DNA from: Gaertneriomyces semiglobifer
Lineage: Eukaryota > Chytridiomycota > Chytridiomycetes > Spizellomycetales > Spizellomycetaceae
DNA: 64,000 nucleotides
Direction of reading: 5' to 3'
NCBI GenBank assembly: GCA_025558075.1
Contig: JAHLKF010000042.1
Span: 17,653-81,652 of the forward strand
In this document: one piece after another, positions 1 to 10,067 of the stretch
How the letters are laid out: every line of letters starts with the position of its first letter
How positions within the stretch are numbered: the stretch's first letter is position 1
Translations under genes and position numbers: made by a program
The notes under the pieces: model-generated
What the model was told of the DNA's origin: nothing
The model's input: the letters and a program-made list of their open reading frames with translations, nothing else
The model's database searches: none

Positions 1-100
1 TTCATTGGATTTTTAAGATCACGGTTTGTTTGTACTTCCTTATACATCTTCCAGTTTCTTTATACAGGAGAAAAGAGAAGCTTTTCTTTTACCACCCGTT

Positions 101-2014
101 CTACTTCAAATGGCTCAGTATATAACTTATAACGTCAGCTTGGAAGCTATTTCCCAACAATCTACCGACATCTGTCTTTGTCAACTTTACATTCATCCAA
201 TCATCGGGCAATCCTTGTAAACGACACCTTTCGATCTTTGTCAGAAATCGATATACCCCATCACAACAAACCATCTGTTCGTAACTATCCGAATATAACA
301 AAGCCTTACATTTTCCATCCTTTAGCAATGCAATTTCTCGGGTGGCGAAATCACGTGAAAGTGAACAATATACCCCGGGCGGAGCTGCAATGGACAGATA
401 CGACCTTTGAGCTATTGGTGTCTTGACGTTTTTCTCTATGATGTCTTCAATACGAGGCGTCGATTTTGGGGAAGGTTTCGGAACAAACCAATTACACCAA
501 TACAGACGCGGTCGCTTCTGAGCTGAAAACTCCTTTGCATTGAGTTGAATTGGATTCATCCTCATGGCGCTAGAGATTGTTTCCTGCGAATCACTGTTCA
601 TTCGAACATTTTCAAAAAGTGAATATTTGGGTTTTGTCCCGTTCAGAATCCTGATGAATTCAAAGAATAATTGCCCTCGTTCATCGTGAAAGTTCTTGGG
701 AAGATGCTTTTTGTGCTGCCGCATCGGGGAGAATGATTGACAACAGCTTCCTCCTATCAGTAGATCGTATGGTGGAATGGTTGATACATCGATTTTTGAT
801 ATATCCCCAAAATTCACATGTGTCGGAAAGTGCGTTTGATACACTTTGATAGCACTCGGATCGATTTCCGAGAACCCAACACATATAGCGTCTGGGAATA
901 CTTTGGGAATAGCATATTCACCCGTTCCGATTCCAGAAAAGAGTGATAGGTATCGGATGGTCGGTGCCGAGTGCGGAACTTTGCATATCCTCGCAGTAGC
1001 ATTAGGTATGAAGCTGATATGTGAAAAGTTCTCCCGAAACTTGGTAGTCAGCGGGTATGTTTCATCAGAATCGAGATAACATATAAAGTAGCTCTGCCGT
1101 TTATCATTATTGATAGGTCGGTGTAGTATACCAATCATCCCAGTTGAGAAGAGTAGTTTACACCAATCTTCCGTCGGTTCCAGTGGCGAAAGTGCAACAA
1201 CGGCTTTGATATTGCCGTTTTGCATCTCCTGATATACTCTCTGCCACAGCTCCATACAACCATGCGAGATGGCAATATAGGCAATATCAGATTGTTCCCA
1301 ATGTTGCGTATTCAACGGATTCATGCTGTGTGGGTACGCGAAGCTCTCGATCTTGGTGTAAAGCCAATCAGGAGTTTGAAGTATCCGTAGTTGTGCTTGT
1401 ACGTTCTTGCTAGGTACGTTGCTAGGTGTGTTGGAATGGCAATATTCCTTGTCAGTGGAAAGGTCTTCTGTTTCATGGTACTCGACCCTTGCATGCTTAC
1501 GCAATGAACGAGGAGCCTCTGGCTCAGATTCAGGAGATGGGAGGTGATTGTCAGTCCTTGTTGATACCGTTTTTTCCAATTGTGTTACAAGCGGCGTAGG
1601 AATAGGCTTTTCAAATGCCAAATTGACCTGGCTAGCAACAACATTGCATCGGCCACCAAAAAACTGGACGGCTTTCGTCCAGGTTTCTGCGTATGTGCGA
1701 TCTTCTTGTTCCGAGACTTTCTTCACGGCAAGTAAAAGTGCGACGTTTGTGGGTAATGCATCGCTCCTGATCCCCGATTCTCGAAAAAGAATAAGGACTC
1801 TGCCAGCACGACCAAAATTTCGTCCTTGGGCTTCAGAAAGGTTCCAACGCTGCGCCAGATAATCCTGCAGAGTTGTGTAGTGGGATTTGTAGAGTTTCTT
1901 ATCTATGATGCGGTACATGGCAATCAAGGTGTTGAAAAAGCTTTCGGGAACATCGGGGTTTATAACAAACCATTGCTGATCTATGAGATTCTCTTGTACC
2001 AGCAGTGGGTCCAT
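101..2014 (-). CDS. EVE-1 C5-cytosine DNA methyltransferase
   Basis: A 637-residue protein whose C-terminal half is a C5-cytosine DNA methyltransferase, transferring methyl from AdoMet to cytosine. Motifs in order: I (FSGIGTGEYAI, about residue 355), IV (GGSCCQSFS, about 421, with the catalytic Cys), VI (ENV, about 466), VIII (QKRPRLYW, about 500), IX (RCRLQGLPDDW) and X (GNSF, near the end). Motif IV normally reads GG-x-PCQ; here Pro is Cys. The N-terminal 340 residues are not a standard part of the family. Residues 1-130 resemble helical domains of phage DNA-binding proteins, and residues 230-330 weakly recall phage Dam-like methyltransferase folds (inference). It lies on the strand opposite the penton and fibre genes, with 150 bp to the next gene. 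It may protect viral DNA or modify host DNA. The reading frame is intact. Confidence 0.88.
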   Translation of the reverse strand: MDPLLVQENLIDQQWFVINPDVPESFFNTLIAMYRIIDKKLYKSHYTTLQDYLAQRWNLSEAQGRNFGRAGRVLILFRESGIRSDALPTNVALLLAVKKVSEQEDRTYAETWTKAVQFFGGRCNVVASQVNLAFEKPIPTPLVTQLEKTVSTRTDNHLPSPESEPEAPRSLRKHARVEYHETEDLSTDKEYCHSNTPSNVPSKNVQAQLRILQTPDWLYTKIESFAYPHSMNPLNTQHWEQSDIAYIAISHGCMELWQRVYQEMQNGNIKAVVALSPLEPTEDWCKLLFSTGMIGILHRPINNDKRQSYFICYLDSDETYPLTTKFRENFSHISFIPNATARICKVPHSAPTIRYLSLFSGIGTGEYAIPKVFPDAICVGFSEIDPSAIKVYQTHFPTHVNFGDISKIDVSTIPPYDLLIGGSCCQSFSPMRQHKKHLPKNFHDERGQLFFEFIRILNGTKPKYSLFENVRMNSDSQETISSAMRMNPIQLNAKEFSAQKRPRLYWCNWFVPKPSPKSTPRIEDIIEKNVKTPIAQRSYLSIAAPPGVYCSLSRDFATREIALLKDGKCKALLYSDSYEQMVCCDGVYRFLTKIERCRLQGLPDDWMNVKLTKTDVGRLLGNSFQADVISYILSHLK

Positions 2015-2164
2015 GTTGATGGATGGAAAACTTGTTCTACCTAACCATCACCGCCGTCCTTTTATGTTCATAGGTGGGCAACAAGTCAATGAGCCTGCAT
2101 GATTAGTCGACCCCTGTACGTACTACGGGGATTGACGCGTTTTGTCAATGGCTGACTGTCTTTG
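2015..2164. other. spacer between methyltransferase and ATPase genes, with a short hairpin
   Basis: This 150-bp spacer separates two minus-strand genes. It contains CCCC TGTACGTACTA CGGGG (about 2110-2130), a short GC-clamped hairpin whose loop includes the palindrome GTACGTAC. It could be a transcript terminator or processing site; that is inference. Confidence 0.3.
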
Positions 2165-2899
2165 TTACCCTTTCGGTCCTCCCAACACGAAGACGTCCTC
2201 ATTACGGGCGGCTTTCAGGTTGACAAGGACAAAGGAAAACGGCTGCATTGTATGCGCGTCCATCAGATCAATGAATTCACGTTCACTGAGATGGCAACGC
2301 AACTCGGGCGCGATTTTCTCGTATTGCTTCCGGTTGAGACGGTAGAGGATCACAGCCGTGTTATTGACACGCTGCAACGGCGTAAGCTGCAGGGCATCGT
2401 GGAAGGACGTCATGATGCTGCATCCGAAATGCCTGCCACATGAATAAAGCATGTCCAGCATCTGTTTTATGCCTGAGGATGTCGCCTGTTGATGCTTCAA
2501 CGGTTTCGATACATCCTCACCCGATTGCCTAGCGAGGATCCCAAAATCGTCGATGCAGATGAGCATGTGGTTCTCCTCCTTCTTCTTGTTATATAAAACC
2601 TTTTGCTGTTCAAACAAGCTGTGGAGCACATGGTTGCTGATCAGATCGCCGATAAAGACATTGTCTTTTTTCTTCAACGATGCCCACTTGTTATCTTGAA
2701 TGGACGGAGTGAAAATTACCACGGAAGTGTAAGCGTTCGACAGATTCTGAATCAGATTGACCATGCATGTTGGTTTCCCTGACCGCGATGAACCACATAT
2801 GGAGAGGCAAAAAAATTTCTTCAGGGGGATATCAGGTGGGGTCTTGTCGACATATTTGATGCGATTCTCAATCGGGATTTTCACCGGCGAAATTTCCAT
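2165..2899 (-). CDS. EVE-1 packaging ATPase (A32/FtsK-HerA type), altered Walker A
   Basis: This 244-residue protein matches the DNA-packaging ATPase of Polinton/PLV/NCLDV-like viruses (A32-like, HerA-FtsK superfamily), which pumps the genome into the procapsid. Walker A is GSSRSGKPT (residues 34-42): the Ser/Thr that should follow Lys and coordinate magnesium is Pro. Walker B is intact (hydrophobic run then IDD, about residue 113). A conserved distal block containing LQCTPLQRVN/LQLTPLQRVN and YRLN is shared with the second copy at 24442-25146, which keeps the normal GKTT. The start is chosen because both copies begin MEI-x-x-VKIP. It is divergent from the penton gene, with 50 bp between them. 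The Pro substitution suggests an inactivated ATPase, though the frame is open. Confidence 0.85.
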   Translation of the reverse strand: MEISPVKIPIENRIKYVDKTPPDIPLKKFFCLSICGSSRSGKPTCMVNLIQNLSNAYTSVVIFTPSIQDNKWASLKKKDNVFIGDLISNHVLHSLFEQQKVLYNKKKEENHMLICIDDFGILARQSGEDVSKPLKHQQATSSGIKQMLDMLYSCGRHFGCSIMTSFHDALQLTPLQRVNNTAVILYRLNRKQYEKIAPELRCHLSEREFIDLMDAHTMQPFSFVLVNLKAARNEDVFVLGGPKG

Positions 2900-2949
2900 G
2901 TTGTATAAGGTATAGTATACCCTTTACGAGAGAATATTAAAGTCAAAAC
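2900..2949. promoter_or_regulatory. bidirectional promoter with palindromic TATA
   Basis: Only 50 bp separate the divergent ATPase and penton start codons. At 2909-2921 lies a perfect 13-nt palindrome, GGTATAGTATACC, which places a TATA-like box on both strands. The geometry implies a shared two-way promoter. Function is inferred from position and sequence only. Confidence 0.5.
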
Positions 2950-3696
2950 ATGTACCACGAGATCGTCCTCAACACGGCAACCCTTGCCAGCGAGAATTCG
3001 AGTTTTAACATCGCGCCTGCCGTTCAGTGTTATGCGATCAGATTGATCTCAGTGTCTCTCCTGCAGAGTTGGGATGGTGTGGATGCAAGGAACAATGCGA
3101 TCGCATTCTCTCTCAATGGGGAGACAACTGTCAGGACAGCCAAAATAACACCGGGAAACTATAATGCCATCAATATCACGGATGCCTTGGCATCTAGCAT
3201 GACCGCAGTGTCCGGAGGCGTAGCATTCACCGTTACATATGATGATATTACACGGCGCCTTACGATTACTTCTCCAAACGCTTTCAAGGTCCTACCAGGA
3301 AATAGAGGAACGACTGCTTACAACATACTTGGGATTTCAAAGACGGCAGACAGTGGGTTCGCTATATCGCATACGTTTACCAACCAAGTGAACCTGTCGA
3401 GTTCAGCACCGGTCTTGTTAACCAGCAGATCTGTTCAACTCAATCGAGGAATCGTATATCCTAACGGCTCCGAAGGGTCTGAGCAAAACATCCTTGCTTG
3501 CATCCCGTTGGATAATCATGGCGATGTGATCGTCTATAACAACCCTTCGGACAAGTTCTTCCAAGTTCAGATGACTTTGTCTTCCATCGACTTGCAACTT
3601 GTGGATTCACTAAGTATGCAAAAGATCAAGACTTCGACGCCGATGGTAGTAACGTTCGGTGTTTATGACAATCTTGCAGATTTATTGCAGGTCTAA
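2950..3696 (+). CDS. EVE-1 penton-like minor capsid protein
   Basis: A 248-residue beta-rich protein without Cys motifs or signal peptide. It is homologous along its length to the protein at 25183-25932: both start with an LNTA-L motif and share a central YDD--RRL/KRL-I block, an LLTSR block and a C-terminal SLSSIDLQL-DS motif. Position between packaging ATPase and fibre genes, size and duplication in both elements fit the single-jelly-roll penton (minor capsid) protein of Polinton-like viruses; the family is assigned by context and pattern, not a search. The last third (from 3502) is duplicated nearly identically at 21829-22023. The ORF is intact. Confidence 0.65.
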   Translation: MYHEIVLNTATLASENSSFNIAPAVQCYAIRLISVSLLQSWDGVDARNNAIAFSLNGETTVRTAKITPGNYNAINITDALASSMTAVSGGVAFTVTYDDITRRLTITSPNAFKVLPGNRGTTAYNILGISKTADSGFAISHTFTNQVNLSSSAPVLLTSRSVQLNRGIVYPNGSEGSEQNILACIPLDNHGDVIVYNNPSDKFFQVQMTLSSIDLQLVDSLSMQKIKTSTPMVVTFGVYDNLADLLQV

Positions 3697-3737
3697 ATAT
3701 TGAAGAAAGGTTTTTTGTTTGTTGTTTTTTCAAAAGC

Positions 3738-3744
3738 TTAAGTA
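3738..3744 (+). promoter_or_regulatory. TTAAGTA motif upstream of fibre gene
   Basis: TTAAGTA lies 19 nt before the fibre ATG. The same or a one-base variant heptamer precedes three EVE-2 genes (31420, 31721, 32138), always 5-20 nt before the start. Candidate element-specific (late) promoter or initiator. Confidence 0.4.
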
Positions 3745-3763
3745 AAAGGGAAATCGAACCATC

Positions 3764-6700
3764 ATGTCAGGTACAGGTTTGAACAGCCGCAGCAGTAGCA
3801 GGCTGCGTATTCTCGATAACACCAACCTCGTGTCGGCGTATGTTACTGAGAAAGGTTTGATTGGTAAAGGGGACAATGTGAATCTAGAAGGTTTCAAAGA
3901 GGCACGCATTAAAGAGATCTCTAATAAGAACGGTCCATTGGAAGTTAATAACATAGAAACCGTAGCACCTTTGTCTTCAACGACTGAAGATGGGACCGCA
4001 ACCATTCAGCTGATGTACAATGAGGAGGATTTCGAGGTGTCCGATGAATACGGTATCTCTCTGAAGGAGAAAAGAGGGGCTCGTTTCCCGCTGTGGATTG
4101 AGAAGGAGGATAACGTGGCGTATATCGAGCTGAAGCACGTTCAGCCATTGGGAACAAGTGACCAGGGACTTACTCTATTCACTGATGATTCTTTACAAAT
4201 AGATGAAGAAGGAAAATTGACCGTTGTCTGTGAAGAGAAGGAAACCTATGAAGTTCCTATCGTCAAAGATGATCATGTGGTTCGATTGCATATCGAGAAA
4301 CCATTAGTGATCAATGAAGATGGGAAGCTCACGACAGATAGCAAAAGCATTATGAAGGGAGCAGGAGCAGTCCGGGTCTATAGTAGTGATACTCTTGGTG
4401 AAATTGTCCCTACCATGCCTGATTGGTTGGATATTGATCTTCCTGGTGACTTAGAAGACTATTTGCAGAATGGTATGCTGGTGAAACTCCAAGTCAGTGA
4501 CGACTTTCAACAAACGTCCGGTCGCTTGGCGTTGAGGTCGCACGGCTTATACCGAATTCCCTTCTATAGTGGTCTATCGGGTTTCGACTCTGATGCAAAT
4601 TTCACATACAACAACACCCTCAACATATTGTCTGCTCCAACGATACATAGCAATGTTGACTACAACATTACCGAACCTACCCAAGTACCTACCGCAGCGT
4701 ACATACACCAATTGATGCAAAGCGAGGCTGGTTCAGCAGTGGATATCGGTGCCGTTGCAAATGGATCAAGGTGAATCATGATGATTCTTTGTCCATTGAT
4801 GAAACAAATCGTCTTGGTGTCAATGTCAGCAACCTTGTTGATGGCACCTCGGTTAAAGCGGTAAATAACAAGTTGACAGTGGATGCCTACACGGCAGGAG
4901 ATGGTATTGCAATCATTGACAATGTAGTATCTTCTTCACTCACATATGGAGGTTCCCTTTTTAGATCTGGAAATGCTATCACGGGAAGAGAAGTCCTTAG
5001 TGGGAGCAGCAATGTGACGGTTTCAACCAGTAATCCATTTGCTTACACTATAAGTGTCACAAGCAACCAATCACAGCTCGATAACTTGGAGGACACGGTG
5101 GAGCAGAACAAGATAGAAACAGATAACAAACTGAATGATTGGGAGAATGAAGATGTCCATTTGAATACAAAAATTGATGCGTTGGAGAGTCGAGTACAGC
5201 AGCAAGAAACCAAGAGCGACCTTCTCTCGAACGATATCACCACAAACAGAGGGAACATCAACGATTTGGACATTGCTAAGAATCAGATCCAAAGCGACTT
5301 GATTTCGCTCGGCGCTGAAGTAACTGGACTAACTGGTGTTGTTGATACGGTGAATACGGTTGCCACTGGTGTGCAAGTAGCGCAGGCTTTGATGAAGGGC
5401 GATGTAACAAGTTTGCAAGGAATCGCTACATCTCTGGCTGGTCAAGTCACTGGGCTCGACGCCGCTTTGACTGCCTATACGTCTCTCCCAGTGGTAAGAA
5501 ATATCATCGGCGTGGGTATCCTAGTGACAAGCGACCCCGTAACGGGCACAACAGTTATTACAAATTCAACCGGTCCGCTGATGACGAAAGAGCCACCTCT
5601 CAGTCCTACAAACAAAAATGGCGGTGCAACATTCAAGGATACGTACCAAGGAGAAAATGAAGGAGGAGGAGGTTCAACAGGAGAAATCACTCCAGGATTG
5701 CCCGATCCGCCAGACCCCCCCATTCCACCTCCACCTCCCCCTCCAGTCGATCCAACAAATCTGAAGAATACTGGACGAATTGGAGGAGGCGGTGGAGGAG
5801 GGGGAGGCGGAGGTGGTGGTGGAGGATGCCTTAATGGAGTCCCTCCGATTTTCAAAGGTAGAGATCAAAATGCTGAGCGTACTGTTCTCGTAGACTCGTG
5901 GGGGACCCGTTACACTGAACAAATCCAGTCAGAATTCACCGAAGAAGGAATTGAAAGATCAATTTTGGAATACGATGAGAATGGAATTCCTATCATACAG
6001 CCTGGACACCTGGACATTATCCTGAGACGGACTGATGATGATAGCATCTCAACGGCAATCTTGACACACGACCGCCATTTGCAGAAGGGTTTCGTTAACC
6101 AAGGGGGCATTCTCTTTGAGCATCCCTGCACCGTTCCAAATATTGCCATGGTCTATCAAGCATATGAGCAATACATTCTTCCATATATTGAGAGCATCAA
6201 CTACATCAATGTCGAACAAGGACTTGTCAAAACGGGTAACACATTGTCCCTAAGTTTTGATCATACAGCCTTTGCGAAAACAAGTGATCTTCAAAGTCTC
6301 ACAACAAAGTCCTATGTTGATGGGTTGTCGTATCTCACCGCGGGTACTGGTATCACGAAAACAGGGAGTACGTTATCAGTGAACAGCTCAGGAATCACCA
6401 GTGTAGGGACATTGACTGGTTTGACCTCTTCAGGTGTAGTCGCCATTTCCAATGCCACGGCGGCTATTAATACTACAACGGGCGCGTTGCGTATTACAGG
6501 TGGAGCGGGAATCGGTGGGAACATTTTCGTTGGAGGAACCGTCACCGCTGCTACTCCAACTGCTGCAGGACACCTGACAACAAAGGGATACGTTGATGCA
6601 TTGTCATATCTTGCCGTGGGAACAGGTCTGGTGAAGACAGGGAATACAATCTCTCTGGGATCTGACTTGTGCGCCTTTGCTCTGAAATCGTATGTAGACA

Positions 6701-9090
6701 GTTTATCGTATCTCACTGCGGGCACCGGTCTGGTAAAAACAGGAAACACTATCAGTTTAGGATCAGATCTCAAGGCTCTCGCTTATAAGGACAAGGTTGA
6801 TTATGCGACTGATGTAATTAATGCTCCAGCCCACGTTACGTTTGGAAGTGGTCTGTTGTTCAGTAATAACACGGTGTCGTTGAACCCAGCAGTCAGCGTT
6901 GATTCGGTTACGACCACTGGAAACATTTCGTTTGCGGGATCCTTCAATGGAACAATGAATGTTAACGGTTCGTATCTGCATTCTCTTGTCAATTCATCAA
7001 CAGGTTCCAATTCGAGAACAACTCTTCAAATTAGAGCCGGAGGTGGAACCGGTCTCTATATTAATGTCAACGCGCAGGCACGTACTGCCTTTGGTGGTGG
7101 AAATACAGCGACACTGATGAACTACAACGGTGCTATCAGGCTTCTCGGTCAAAGGGAAAAGGGTATCGTTGTAGATGAGCATGGTGCTGTTGATGTATCT
7201 GAAAGGCTTTCAGTTGGAACAACTTCTGATGTGGTTCCGTTCCCTCCGCTAAGCATGACGTCAAATTCCACTGTCATCTCAAACCAAGCATATGGGAATG
7301 GAACTTATGTTGCGAGTGCAAGTTCTATCTTCTCATCCACGTATCAACCATATGAGGTTTTTGCTTCCGGTGGAGGATGGTACTCAGAGGCGACATCAGA
7401 TTATGATGTCACCACAGGTCTGTATGCAGGCTCGCAAACAACCATTGTGAATTCGACAAACATTGCTGGAGAATGGGTTCAGATTCTTATGCCAGTTGGC
7501 ATTGCCTTGTCATCCTTTGATATAACTGGGAGTACTGCCTATATAAGAAATGTCAAGGATTTCACTCTAGTCGGTTCGAACGATGGATCCACCTTCACCC
7601 ACATTCTTTCATCGACTATTTCATCTTGGATTAATGGTCAATCACAAACAGTCAATGTACCAACACCAACAACAACAAAAACATTCAAGATATACAGGTT
7701 GATTATACGATCTGTTAGCGGACTTAATTCAGCGTATTGCTATGTCGGTCGTTTGTTTTTCAATGGCACACCTGTTTCGATGGACATCCGAGGCACCATT
7801 TCCGCAAATCAGGTAGTGACAGAGAACTTGGTATGTTCCGGTGGTGTCCAGAAAAATGGACTCACTTTGCAAGATGATGTTCTTTCAATTGCAACGTTTC
7901 CTGACATTCCTATGACAGGCGCTATAACAGGACAATATACTACTAGTTCATCAAGTGTATATTCGGGAACGTGGACGGCTTGGAAAATTTACAATCCATA
8001 TGTTTCGGACAACAACAACACTTGGTTTTCTGCTAACGATACATATTCAACGACTGCGCTGTACTCGTATATTGGGACAGCATCCACAACAGTGGATGGA
8101 TCGGCAGTCAGTGGCGAATGGGTTCAGTTGGGCATGCAAACTTCAATTGCTTTGACTTCCGTTTACATTGCTAGTCCTACTGCTGCAAGCAGTCAATACT
8201 TTGATATTAAAGATTTTGTTCTTGCAGCTAGTAATGATAATTCAACTTGGAAACAGGTGACTTCGGGAACATTCAATTGGAGTAGTTCTACTACGAATGG
8301 CTTGTTGCGTGAACTAAATATCGTGATAACTACTAACCCACCTGCTTACAAATCGTACCGATTGATTGCAAAATCCATTATTGGGGGTTCAACAAGTGCA
8401 AAGTACGCCCAGATATACGCCTTGAAATTTAAGGGTGGACCATTGAAGAAGGTTTTGAGTGTGGAGAACCAAAAAGTAAGGAACCTAGCGTTCAAAGATA
8501 CGATCGACTGGAATACAAACGATATTATTAACAAACCTTCTACATTCGGCGCTACTCCTATCGGTGTTTTTCAATACACTGGAGTCAATTGGTTGACAGC
8601 AAGCCGAACCGATGGATATTTAAGTTTTGACTACCTACCGAACATTTCGACCAACGGAATCACATGTACAACCACAGAAACCTCCTATGGTTATTGGATT
8701 TCATTTTTGACACTGCCATCCGTCGGTGTATACTCAGTAGAAGTTGTTCTCTCTTGGATGTATCCATTAAATACTCAAGTGAATGCATACGAATGGTTAT
8801 GTCAAGCCCGTAATGTGATTAGAGATTCTGAAGCAGAATACATGCCAGAAGGAACAGTGATGAGCAAAAGTAACATAATCACGTATCCAGAATCTGCCAC
8901 ACAGTATGCATCAGGAAGATTTCAAACCTTAAGATTCAATATGTGTGCCCACATCCAATCTTTAACCAATTGGATGAATACATTGTCCTTTATCATTTGG
9001 CATGTTCCCACGACGGTAGAACATAGAACGGATGCTTTCAAGATTAACGATATTGGTATGTCACGATTAATTGTAACAAGAGTTGGATAG
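3764..9090 (+). pseudogene. EVE-1 giant fibre protein, frameshifted by a 10-bp deletion
   Basis: About 1,775 codons in two frames: 3764-4774 and 4771-9090. The break lies after 4765, where the duplicate at 21829-23102 still has ten bases (CGGAAATTGA) missing here; the EVE-2 homologue also has an equivalent stretch. Architecture: N-terminal attachment-like region (3764-5040); coiled coil (5070-5300); poly-Pro (5700-5750) and poly-Gly (5782-5826) linkers; tail-fibre-like shaft repeats with a GLVKTGNT-SL core (about 6220, 6345, 6620, 6725); two discoidin (F5/8 type C)-like domains (about 7360-7770 and 7960-8440); and a C-terminal beta-rich, C1q-like tip (8560-9087). Such proteins form trimeric host-attachment fibres. 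The upstream fragment could still be translated; the downstream one has an ATG at 4771 with no obvious promoter. Confidence 0.8.
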
Positions 9091-9248
9091 GATGGACACT
9101 TCATTTTCCGATTCTTTTCTCGATCAAAAAAGGATTCTTCACTTTCTGGAAAGGGAAAAGGCTCCGAATGTGTATAAAAGGGCAAGAGTCTCATTTAAAG
9201 CCACTGGAAGAAGACACAACGACAAGAACATAAAAGAAGCTCCGAATC

Positions 9249-9557
9249 ATGGTCAACACAACAACTTTGCAAGAACCTGACGATAGGGAACATTTTCTCG
9301 CTTGCTGGCTGATGTCGAACCGGTTCTTTCACCGTTGCGGTTTACTACCAGTGGAACATCAGGACCACCTCAACAGACTCCCCATTTGCGACGGAAAGAC
9401 CGCTTTGTGTTTTACAGACGCGGATGAGAGACTCTGGAATAAAATGTGCGAACGATTTGGCAGTGAAGAAGCTGTTAAAAAAGGATTTCGAATGAGTATA
9501 GGTCAACATGGTGGGATCATGAAAGCTATTGATTCGCTCCATGAGAGTTTGTTATGA
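9249..9557 (+). CDS. EVE-1 small hypothetical protein
   Basis: A 102-residue protein, not recognised. It is hydrophilic and mildly acidic at the N terminus, with several Cys and His residues (HFLACW, HRCG, ALCF, KMCERFG) but no regular zinc-finger spacing. A TATA-like TATAAAAGGG sits about 70 bp upstream (9174-9183), and the start ATG follows closely spaced EVE-1 genes on the same strand. No homologue is visible in EVE-2. It is kept as a gene because of the promoter-like sequence and its position between clear viral genes. Confidence 0.5.
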   Translation: MVNTTTLQEPDDREHFLACWLMSNRFFHRCGLLPVEHQDHLNRLPICDGKTALCFTDADERLWNKMCERFGSEEAVKKGFRMSIGQHGGIMKAIDSLHESLL

Positions 9558-9581
9558 ATGCAATCGGTGTCCAATAAAGAT

Positions 9582-10055
9582 TCATTTTGTTTTACGAGGT
9601 GTTCTTTTGTGGTACATAGACAACAACCACTTCCAATCCTCATTTTTTTCTAAACATGTAACTGTGAGTAGATGCGGCTTTATTCTGTCCATATTTACAA
9701 TGTTCATTGTAACATTTCTAAATTGTTCTCTAATCGTGTTCAAACGTATGTCTTCTTCATACCAAATCGAAACACGCCTTTTTCGAAATATCTTTTGAGT
9801 AATAAATGAGTGATGTATGATGGTTCCATCAAATTCACTATGATGAAAGATGTCCCATTGGTGATGCCTTCCAACTCTGTTTTGCAGTTCGATATCCATC
9901 CCCGGTGGATTGGTACGGATACGTTGCGAGATAAAGTATCTCACTGGAAACTTGAGGTTTGCCTCTACAGCCTGTCGTCGTGTATGGAACCAGTCATGTT
10001 TCGAGAGACGAAGCTGCTCATTCAGGATCATCAGAAGTACTTCCGGCGGGAACAT
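9582..10055 (-). CDS. EVE-1 F-box-like small protein
   Basis: A 157-residue protein with an N-terminal FPPEVLLMIL motif resembling the first helix of an F-box (LP-x-E-x-x-x-x-IL), followed by a basic, aromatic-rich body. The 154-residue protein at 23945-24409 in EVE-2 has the same layout (LPREVQEQIL start, a block ending LKFPV/LRFPT, then an HQW motif), so the two may be distant relatives. If F-box-like, it could recruit a host SCF ubiquitin ligase, as several large DNA virus proteins do; this is inference from one short motif. Confidence 0.5.
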   Translation of the reverse strand: MFPPEVLLMILNEQLRLSKHDWFHTRRQAVEANLKFPVRYFISQRIRTNPPGMDIELQNRVGRHHQWDIFHHSEFDGTIIHHSFITQKIFRKRRVSIWYEEDIRLNTIREQFRNVTMNIVNMDRIKPHLLTVTCLEKNEDWKWLLSMYHKRTPRKTK

Positions 10056-10067
10056 TCTTTGTTATAA

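Noticed and set aside
5475..5855. Minus-strand poly-Pro open frame opposite the fibre hinge
   Set aside because: It is the antisense of the poly-Gly/poly-Pro linker of the fibre gene; simple-sequence shadow, no independent support.
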